From positions 1 to 6,557 of the forward strand of contig CALBCO010000006.1 in NCBI GenBank assembly GCA_937927265.1: a DNA stretch of 6,557 bases, in the 5' to 3' direction. How positions within the stretch are numbered: position 1 is the stretch's first letter; the number at the start of each line of letters is the position of its first letter. Shown here in pieces: positions 1 through 6,557 of the stretch. The translations under genes and the position numbers were made by a program. The stretch is from an uncultured Verrucomicrobiae bacterium (lineage in GTDB: Bacteria > Verrucomicrobiota > Verrucomicrobiia > Palsa-1439). Under the pieces are notes generated by a model, which was given only the letters and a program-made list of their open reading frames with translations, was not told where the DNA came from and searched no databases.

Positions 1-113
1 CCGCGCCCCTTTTCTTCTCCCTCGCCCTTCACTCTAATTCCGGCTTGGAAACGGGGCGCTAATGATTCGGATTACAGTGGCGGCAGTAGAAGGGGGACGG
101 ACGCCAGCGCGGT

Positions 114-1598
114 TCACGTCGCCTTGGAACGGTGGGGCCACCAACTCGGCCCGGCCTGTGCAGCCTTGGTGCGCGCCGCCACAATGCCGTCCCGGACACG
201 TTGGATGTCGGCGGAAACTTGGGTTGCCAATTCCTGGCGCATTGCGGCGATTTCCGCGTTGGCCTTCTCCAGTCTGGCGGCGAGGGATTGGTTTTCTTCC
301 TGCAGCCTGCCCGCCTGCTCGCTGAGTTGCCGCGCTTGTTCCAGTTGCCGGAGCGCTTCGTTCAATTGGACGCGCAGTTGATGAATCTCCGGGGTGGCAG
401 GGCGGCCGCTCGCCATTGGGCGCTCACTGGCCTGTCGCCGGGTCTCGATCAACTCCATTCGAGCCGCCGCCAATTCATGTTCCAGACGCTTGACGGTGGC
501 GGGGTCCAAGCGCGCGAGCTTTTCTTCGGCCGCTACCAATTTCACTTGGAGCGAGGACACCTCGGTCATCAATTCGCTGTTGCGACGGGTCAACGCCGAC
601 ACCCGTTGCGCGCGTTCTTCATTGCTGGCGGCGGCGTCTTTCCAGTGTTTGACCTCGGCCTCCAACTCGGTCAACCGGCGGCGAGCCTCCTCGATCTGCC
701 GGGCCTGGCGGTCGCAGCGTCCGGTCCAATCCTCCTTTTGCGCCGTCAATTCCTTGATCCGCAGCTCCCGTCCGGCGACTTCTGCGAGCAACGTTTCGCG
801 CTGCTGTTCCAACGCCGCGCACTGGGCGGCCAGCGTCGCCGCTTGATCTCGCGCGGCGGCCAAGGCGGCCCGTTGCTCCTGCGCGGTTGCGGTCTGAGTC
901 GCCAGCGCTGCGCGCAACTGTGCGAGTTCGCCGCTCAACGCCGCGCATTGCTTTTGGCGGTCAGCCAATTCGCCTTCTAACTCTCGGATTTTCGCAACAG
1001 TCCCGGCCAGACGTTCCTCGACCCGCGCGCGGGCCGCCTCACTTTGCGCCAACGCTTGAGCCACACTCTCCCGCTCCACGCCGGCGGCGGCCAACTGTTT
1101 TGCCAGATCCGCTTCGCGTGTTTGGATGCGCGCCAGCGCGGCCGCCAAATCTTGCCGAACTTGTTCGAGTTGCGCCGCCTGTTGCCGAGCTGCCGCGAGG
1201 TCGTTTGCCAAACGCTGCCGCTCGGCTTCCCGTTCGGCGATTTGGGCTGCTTCATCCATCGCCGGCTGTGCCGCGGCAGTTGCGGAAGGTGGGTCGGCCG
1301 CTTCATAGCGAAATTCAACACCGCCCAATCGGATCCGGTCGCCGGGCTGGAGTGTGGCCTCTTGCACACGTTGGTCGTTGACAAACGTGCCGTTGGCCGA
1401 GTCGAGGTCGCGGAGGCAATATTCGCTGCCGTTGCGGATGAGGACGGCGTGGTGGCGGCAGACAAATGTGTCGCGCAACGGAACGACGTTATCGGGATCT
1501 CGCCCGAACCCAACTTGCGAAGCGGTCAACGATACCATCGCCCCCACGGGCCCACCTGCCAAGACCACCAGTCTGCGTTGGTTGCTATCCCTGTACAT
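114..1598 (-). CDS. FHA-domain protein with long coiled coil
   Basis: This 494-residue protein joins an N-terminal forkhead-associated (FHA) domain, a fold that binds phosphothreonine peptides, to a long coiled coil. The FHA hallmarks are visible: G32-R33, R48-H49, and S67-A-N-G-T-F-V-N74, followed by a 'L-x-P-G-D-R-I-R-L-G' strand at about 83-92. A Pro/Ala linker (about 101-113) leads into Ala/Glu/Gln/Arg-rich heptads at about 115-390. A Pro/Gly break at 393-404 precedes a second coil (about 405-460). There is no signal peptide or membrane helix, so it is probably cytoplasmic. I chose the ATG at 1598 because GGTGA lies 8 nt upstream; a TTG at 1616 or GTG at 1610 would add six or four residues. 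It lies 74 bp downstream of uvrB on the same strand, so co-transcription is likely. The serine that usually precedes R-x-H is Cys47 here. The domain call is firm; the cellular role is unknown. Confidence 0.88.
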   Translation of the reverse strand: MYRDSNQRRLVVLAGGPVGAMVSLTASQVGFGRDPDNVVPLRDTFVCRHHAVLIRNGSEYCLRDLDSANGTFVNDQRVQEATLQPGDRIRLGGVEFRYEAADPPSATAAAQPAMDEAAQIAEREAERQRLANDLAAARQQAAQLEQVRQDLAAALARIQTREADLAKQLAAAGVERESVAQALAQSEAARARVEERLAGTVAKIRELEGELADRQKQCAALSGELAQLRAALATQTATAQEQRAALAAARDQAATLAAQCAALEQQRETLLAEVAGRELRIKELTAQKEDWTGRCDRQARQIEEARRRLTELEAEVKHWKDAAASNEERAQRVSALTRRNSELMTEVSSLQVKLVAAEEKLARLDPATVKRLEHELAAARMELIETRRQASERPMASGRPATPEIHQLRVQLNEALRQLEQARQLSEQAGRLQEENQSLAARLEKANAEIAAMRQELATQVSADIQRVRDGIVAARTKAAQAGPSWWPHRSKAT

Positions 1599-1672
1599 CC
1601 CAATACTCACCAGCAACTAGCGTGCCACTCCCCCCTACCCGAAGTCAACCCGAAACCGTACGTCTGCCCCCA

Positions 1673-3718
<2,046 letters not shown>

Positions 3719-3763
3719 CGCCACCAACCTATCACAATCGGTATTCCCCGGACAGAGTCCCTC

Positions 3764-3988
3764 ATGGCGCTCGAAACTTTGCTACCATTCGTCGTCGCCG
3801 TCCTTCTGATCGGTTGCGTGCCATTCATGTTGGCAGACTGGTGGCGACGATTGCCGGTTTCACCCGACCCGTGGGACAACGCGATCACGGAAGCGCTGAA
3901 GGAGCCCGATGGCCTGGAATGGAGTACATCATCATTTGAAAATAGTCGGCTCCGGTTACCGTCGGAATCGTCCTTTATTCTTTGCTGA
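3764..3988 (+). CDS. small one-helix membrane protein, possibly truncated
   Basis: The frame predicts 74 residues. It begins with a hydrophobic helix (about residues 5-24, rich in Leu, Val, Phe and Ile), followed by a D-W-W-R-R stop-transfer motif and then an acidic segment with P-D-P-W-D at 34-38. The first 53 codons look coding, with 38 of 53 ending in G or C. The last 21 codons have only 8 of 21, and the residues there look low-complexity. This suggests that the original frame was cut or replaced near position 3923. The W-W-R-R-L-P/P-D-P-W-D combination reminds me of verrucomicrobial small membrane proteins in which a Cys-rich ribbon follows, but no CxxC is present here; this is recollection, not a search result. 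It starts 45 bp from the divergent uvrB start, with only a weak purine stretch as ribosome site. It could be a live small gene, a decaying remnant or a chance frame. Confidence 0.4.
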   Translation: MALETLLPFVVAVLLIGCVPFMLADWWRRLPVSPDPWDNAITEALKEPDGLEWSTSSFENSRLRLPSESSFILC

Positions 3989-4058
3989 CATATTCCATCT
4001 TCGCGCCGCTGTCTTGGCATCTTCTTTACCGGAACTTGAAGCGCAGATGGTCAATTGA
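3909..4058 (+). CDS. possible 49-residue small ORF
   Basis: An ATG at 3909 opens a 49-codon frame in +1 phase relative to the preceding small gene, overlapping its last 80 bases and ending in TGA at 4056-4058. The product is basic in its first half (three His in a row at 7-9, then K-I-V-G-S-G-Y-R-R-N-R). It ends with a helix-like stretch A-A-V-L-A-S-S-L-P-E-L-E-A-Q. The position fits either a frameshifted continuation of the upstream frame or translation of an inserted repeat. No family is recognised and no clear ribosome-binding site is seen, so this is a weak call. Confidence 0.18.
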   Translation: MAWNGVHHHLKIVGSGYRRNRPLFFADIFHLRAAVLASSLPELEAQMVN

Positions 4059-4437
4059 CGAGCCGACCGCCGACTGCTGACCGCCGCCGGCCCCGACAAC
4101 GTCTCGCTGAACCGGTTCGACGTTTCGATGAAGACGCACTCTGGACGTGCGCTCCGCCTGCAACCAGTGCACAACCTCCACGAGGGGGCATTCGAGAAAA
4201 CTGCCCGGAAGCCGGCTTTGCGCATCACCAGAGTCAGACGCTTATTCAAGAACAGGTTGCCGGCCGGCTATCTCTGCACACTGCAACAACCCAATCCGTT
4301 GTCCGCAGCAGTCATCCATAGCACCGCTGGCGCGGCGCACTCCAAAACCGTTCAACGTTTCCAAGGTACTTTCGCATGGCGCGCCAGCGTCTTGGAGTGC
4401 GGTGCGCGAGCGCCACTTCCCCTCCCGGCCCCTCCTC
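4059..4437. other. 379-bp intergenic region without a convincing gene
   Basis: Frames are open here on both strands, but none has a recognisable domain, a ribosome-binding site or consistent codon use. The right-hand part carries GC-rich inverted arms, described separately. Downstream of the AraC gene (which ends at 4438 on the minus strand) I see no hairpin followed by a T-run, so no intrinsic terminator can be assigned. The left part contains a 10-bp self-complementary GCCGGCCGGC (4259-4268), which at this base composition may be chance. Confidence 0.5.
4326..4407. repeat. inverted GC-rich repeat arms
   Basis: Positions 4330-4345 and 4392-4407 are inverted copies matching at 14 of 16 bases, with an uninterrupted core GCACTCCAA/TTGGAGTGC (4337-4345 and 4392-4400) and a 46-base spacer. 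A second inverted match, GCTGGCGC (4326-4333) with GCGCCAGC (4381-4388), overlaps it in crossed order. The region therefore looks like two head-to-head copies of one short unit, not a simple hairpin. This is typical of dispersed non-coding repeats. I believe similar GGAGTGCG/GCGCCAGC sequences are common in verrucomicrobial intergenic regions, but this was not checked. Confidence 0.5.
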
Positions 4438-5340
4438 TCAACGAAGGTCGGACATCCACCGCCGATACTCCCGCGGGCTGACACCGACCTGTCGTTTGAA
4501 CGTGCGATTGAAATGCGCCAAGTCGGCAAACCCCGTCTCCAGCGCAATCCTCATAATCTTCTCGCTCGTCCCGCGCAGCCGCACCATCGCCGCCTGCAAC
4601 CGACGGTCCGTGATGTACCCGAATAGCGTCTTGCCCGTATAACGCCGAAAGGCCCGGCTGAGATACGTGGGGTTCACACCGGCCACGCGCGCCAAGTCCT
4701 CCAACATCAGCGTCTCCACAAAATGCACATCAATGTGCCGACGCAACCGTTCCAGCCAGGCGATTTGTGGAGCTGTGTCGTCCACCCCCGGCTGCACCCC
4801 GCTGCGCTGCGCCTGCCGGCAACACTCGATCAGCAAAATCCGAAAACAGGATCGCAACACCTCCGCCGCGCCTGGCTCGTTGGTGTTTGTTTCGCGGTGC
4901 ATCCGCGCAAACAATTCCGTGATCCGCTCCGGTTCATCAAACACCAACCGCACCCGCCGGTTGAGCAAGTTTTGGAAGGTCGGATGCAGCGGCAGAATGT
5001 TTGGCAACAAATCGCGAAATTCCGCCGACAACGACGGCAACGGTTGCCGGTTCAGGTCGAGATAGAGATTGTAAATCTCCATTCCATCGGCATCGGTCAC
5101 CACGTCGTGCTCCTGGCCGTAATGCGTGATGCCGAGCGAGCCGCCCCGCTCCTGAAACACTTCTTCGCCCATCACATGCCGGCCAGAGCCGCGAACAAAG
5201 TAGGTCAGCAACACCACGTCCAATGAATGGGGCTGATAATGACGGTTCACATACTGGGGAAAATACTCCACCGCGATTCCCTCCTGACGAAGCATCGGGA
5301 ATCGGTCGCGGACCTGTAAATGTCGTCGCGGAGCCAACAT
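4438..5340 (-). CDS. AraC-family transcriptional regulator
   Basis: This 300-residue DNA-binding regulator has a ligand-sensing N-terminal half and an AraC/XylS-type C-terminal domain with two helix-turn-helix motifs. The N-terminal part (about 25-100) has the beta-rich pattern of a cupin-like AraC sensor, with H38, a 'F-V-R-G-S-G' turn at 48-53 and 'G-x-L-G-I-T-H-Y-G-Q-E-H' at 67-78. The first HTH is at about 212-233 (L-E-D-L-A-R-V-A-G-V-N-P-T-Y-L-S-R-A-F). The second is at about 260-283 with the family signature G-F-A-D-L-A-H-F-N-R-T-F-K-R, closed by V-G-V-S-P-R-E-Y-R-R at 285-294. The ATG at 5340 is supported by an AGGTAGG stretch just upstream. It is divergent from the dioxygenase gene, which it most likely controls together with itself. 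The inducer is unknown; carbohydrate-type ligands are common in this class. Confidence 0.95.
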   Translation of the reverse strand: MLAPRRHLQVRDRFPMLRQEGIAVEYFPQYVNRHYQPHSLDVVLLTYFVRGSGRHVMGEEVFQERGGSLGITHYGQEHDVVTDADGMEIYNLYLDLNRQPLPSLSAEFRDLLPNILPLHPTFQNLLNRRVRLVFDEPERITELFARMHRETNTNEPGAAEVLRSCFRILLIECCRQAQRSGVQPGVDDTAPQIAWLERLRRHIDVHFVETLMLEDLARVAGVNPTYLSRAFRRYTGKTLFGYITDRRLQAAMVRLRGTSEKIMRIALETGFADLAHFNRTFKRQVGVSPREYRRWMSDLR

Positions 5341-5402
5341 AATCCTACCTGCGGGTAAAAATACGCAAAGCAGACCGAATTGCCACCGCTTATTTTGCGC
5401 TC
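5341..5402. promoter_or_regulatory. divergent promoter/operator region, araC-type / phyH-type
   Basis: Both transcripts must start in or near this 62-bp gap. It is more AT-rich than its surroundings (for example TAAAAATA at 5356-5363 and TTATTTT at 5390-5396). It contains an inverted pair, CGCAAA (5364-5369) and TTTGCG (5394-5399), separated by 24 bases, which could be a regulator site. No good -35/-10 pair is visible in either direction. The dioxygenase start lacks a Shine-Dalgarno sequence, so it may be weakly initiated or leaderless. The regulatory role is inferred from position. Confidence 0.45.
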
Positions 5403-6203
5403 ATGAAAACAACCCTGACTGCAGAACAAATCGCCAACTACCGGCGAGATGGATTCGTGGCTCATCCCGGATTCCTTTACGCCGCCGAAGTGCAAGAACT
5501 CAAGGCTGCTGTCCTCGAGACTGTTGCCGCCATGGGCAAACGCAAAATTGCCGGTGATACCCACAACTGGGAATCAGGCGATAGTTTCTACGACAAAGTC
5601 TTCACACAACGACTCAACCTCTGGCGGGTTAACCCTACCGTCAAACGCTACATGCTCAATCCGGCGCTCGGGCAGATGCTCTGCCAGTTGGAGGGAGTGG
5701 ACGGGTTTCGGGTCTGGCATGATCAGGCGTTGATCAAAGAACCTTTTGCCAACGCGACGGCATGGCATCTTGACAACCCATACTGGTCATTCTATTCCCG
5801 ACATGCCATCTCAATCTGGATCGCACTCGAAGACGCCACTCTGCACAATGGCTGCATGTGGTTCATGCCGGGTACGCAGCAGATGGCCCGATTCGACAAC
5901 GTCAACATCGGGGCCAACATGGCCGACCTGTTCAAGATCTACCCGGAAATGGCCCAAGTCTCTCCGGTGCCCGTGCCGATGAAGGCGGGCGATTGCAGTT
6001 TCCACAACGGCCTGACTGCGCACGGAGCCGGCGCGAACATGACCCGTGGGCGACGTATTGCCATGACCTGCGCCTACATGCCCGTTGGCAGCACGTTCAA
6101 CGGCCAAAAAAACATCCTGCCCGAACCGTACTTTCAGTCGTTGAAGCCCGGTGACGTTCTTGCCAACGACGACTGGAATCCCGTGGTCTGGCAATCCGCC
6201 TGA
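5403..6203 (+). CDS. phytanoyl-CoA dioxygenase (PhyH) family protein
   Basis: This 266-residue enzyme of the PhyH family is predicted to be a cytoplasmic non-haem Fe(II)/2-oxoglutarate-dependent oxygenase, hydroxylating a small organic substrate while converting 2-oxoglutarate to succinate and CO2. The N terminus has the family start (T-x-E-Q-I-x-x-Y-R-R-D-G-F-V at 6-19, then P-G-F). The metal triad is visible: H122-x-D124 in W-H-L-D-N-P-Y-W, and H207 in L-T-A-H-G-A-G. R218, eleven residues later in T-R-G-R-R, is the likely 2-oxoglutarate carboxylate anchor. K112 and W121 fit the usual positions before the HxD. Length is normal for the bacterial family and there is no signal peptide. All catalytic residues are intact, so the gene looks functional. 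The ATG at 5403 is chosen for the conserved N terminus although no ribosome site precedes it. The substrate is unknown; the divergent AraC gene suggests induction by a nutrient. Confidence 0.93.
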   Translation: MKTTLTAEQIANYRRDGFVAHPGFLYAAEVQELKAAVLETVAAMGKRKIAGDTHNWESGDSFYDKVFTQRLNLWRVNPTVKRYMLNPALGQMLCQLEGVDGFRVWHDQALIKEPFANATAWHLDNPYWSFYSRHAISIWIALEDATLHNGCMWFMPGTQQMARFDNVNIGANMADLFKIYPEMAQVSPVPVPMKAGDCSFHNGLTAHGAGANMTRGRRIAMTCAYMPVGSTFNGQKNILPEPYFQSLKPGDVLANDDWNPVVWQSA

Positions 6204-6347
6204 CAAACGCGCCCCAGCCGCTCGCACCCCTGATCGCGCAAGGACTTCGCGTCGGGCGAGATTGCTGAGGGCAGTCGCGTGCCGTTTCCAGGAACCGAGC
6301 CGAAAGCGTCAACCACAAGACACCGGGGTTGCGGTACCCATTCAGTG

Positions 6348-6388
6348 CGCGCCCACCAGTCGCCGCACTGCGATCTGGCGGATGCGCG
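6348..6388. other. stem-loop downstream of the dioxygenase gene
   Basis: CCAGTCGC (6356-6363) pairs with GCGA-t-CTGG (6370-6378) across a six-base loop with one bulged T. CGCGC (6348-6352) then pairs with GCGCG (6384-6388) outside a 3x5 internal loop. This gives about 13 pairs. No T-run follows on either strand, so it is not a canonical intrinsic terminator. It lies about 145 nt after the dioxygenase stop and about 33 nt before the insertion sequence. Chance formation in GC-rich DNA is possible. Confidence 0.3.
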
Positions 6389-6448
6389 TCGTGTTCAACT
6401 GGCACATCCGCGGACAACTAAGAGCCTATCCCAAAACCTTGTCTAGGA

Positions 6449-6473
6449 TGCTATAATGGGCCGACAAGGAGGT
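6449..6473 (+). promoter_or_regulatory. transposase promoter (extended -10) and ribosome site
   Basis: TG-C-TATAAT at 6449-6457 is a perfect extended -10 element, which can work without a -35 box; no TTGACA-like hexamer sits 16-18 bp upstream. The expected start point near 6464 gives a leader of roughly 14 nt. AAGGAGGT at 6466-6473 is a near-perfect Shine-Dalgarno, 4 nt before the ATG at 6478. Confidence 0.6.
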
Positions 6474-6477
6474 CTTT

Positions 6478-6557
6478 ATGGGGAAAATCGCATCGCGCGA
6501 GCGTTGGCTCGTGTCGGATGAGTTGTGGGATAAAATCGAACCGCTGCTGCCCAAGCG
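6478..6557 (+). CDS. IS5-family transposase, N-terminal fragment
   Basis: The first 26 codons are present before the window ends. The peptide contains 'R-W-L-V-S-D-E-L-W-D-K-I-E-P-L-L-P-K', the typical N-terminal helix of IS5-family (DDE, DUF4096-like) transposases, usually of the form 'L-t-D-e-x-W-x-x-I-x-P-L-L-P'. The start is set by the strong upstream Shine-Dalgarno. The catalytic DDE residues would lie beyond the window, so whether the gene is intact cannot be judged. Confidence 0.85.
   Translation, partial: MGKIASRERWLVSDELWDKIEPLLPK

Larger units (their letters stand above)
6422..6557 (+). mobile_element. IS5-family insertion sequence, left end (cut by window)
   Basis: The element is inferred from an IS5-like transposase start and the GAGCCTATCCCAAAACC-type terminus beginning at about 6422. 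It is preceded by CTAA (6418-6421), which fits the short YTAR-like targets duplicated by IS5-group elements. The right end, second inverted repeat and duplicated target lie outside the window, so the exact left boundary and completeness cannot be confirmed. The adjacent dioxygenase gene is not interrupted. Confidence 0.75.

Noticed and set aside
132..980. Long plus-strand open frame opposite the coiled-coil gene
   Set aside because: The antisense of Ala/Glu/Gln/Arg-rich coiled-coil codons stays open easily; the product has no recognisable fold, and the minus-strand gene has a clear FHA domain.
3719..3790. Possible SOS (LexA) box upstream of uvrB
   Set aside because: A CTGT occurs on the minus strand, but no ACAG follows at the spacing expected for the gammaproteobacterial box, and LexA sites differ between phyla.
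3764..3988. Resemblance of the small membrane protein to the C terminus of cytochrome c oxidase subunit I (helix, then D-P-W...L-E-W-S-T-S-S)
   Set aside because: The spacing between D-P-W and L-E-W is too long, the following P-P-P-E-Y-N-F is absent, and codon use breaks right at the L-E-W, so the match is probably coincidental.
3956..4249. Minus-strand 97-residue frame between uvrB and the AraC gene
   Set aside because: Basic, Ser/Arg-rich, no recognisable domain and no ribosome-binding site, and it overlaps the plus-strand small frames; more likely non-coding.
4128..4481. Plus-strand 117-residue frame running through the inverted repeat into the AraC gene
   Set aside because: It reads through the repeat arms and then antisense into the end of the AraC gene, so it is best explained as repeat-derived noise.
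5811..6227. Minus-strand frame opposite the dioxygenase
   Set aside because: His/Gly/Val-rich antisense shadow of a gene whose catalytic residues are all present on the plus strand.

Overview
The window is GC-rich, dense bacterial chromosome with five substantial genes or gene pieces on both strands. My best guess for the source is a verrucomicrobial or related PVC-group bacterium. That rests on the pairing of a phytanoyl-CoA dioxygenase-like gene with an AraC regulator, an FHA/coiled-coil protein next to uvrB, and GC-rich intergenic repeats. It is an inference from gene style, not a demonstrated placement.

Layout. Positions 1-113 hold nothing I can identify. From 114 to 3718 two genes lie on the minus strand and are read in the order uvrB then an FHA-domain/coiled-coil protein. 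They probably share a transcript. The 3' end of uvrB runs through a palindromic GC-rich repeat that appears to encode the last ~20 residues of the protein. Divergent from uvrB, with only 45 bp between the starts, is a small plus-strand reading frame (3764-3988) for a one-helix membrane protein. Its last third changes abruptly in codon use, so it may be a truncated gene. Positions 4059-4437 contain no convincing gene. Their right part (4326-4407) holds a pair of inverted GC-rich repeat arms.

From 4438 to 6203 there is a divergent pair: an AraC-family regulator (minus) and a PhyH-type Fe(II)/2-oxoglutarate dioxygenase (plus), separated by 62 bp. This is the classic arrangement of a ligand-sensing regulator controlling itself and a catabolic oxygenase; the substrate cannot be read from sequence. 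After the dioxygenase, 6204-6421 is non-coding, with one stem-loop. From 6422 to the window edge is the left end of an IS5-family insertion sequence, with an extended -10 promoter, a strong Shine-Dalgarno and the first 26 codons of its transposase.

No RNA gene, CRISPR array or obvious defence system was found. The window is mostly ordinary. The points most worth a second look are the FHA protein (Ser-to-Cys at the phosphate-binding motif, linked to uvrB), the repeat fused into the uvrB 3' end, the apparently truncated small membrane gene, and the regulator-oxygenase pair.
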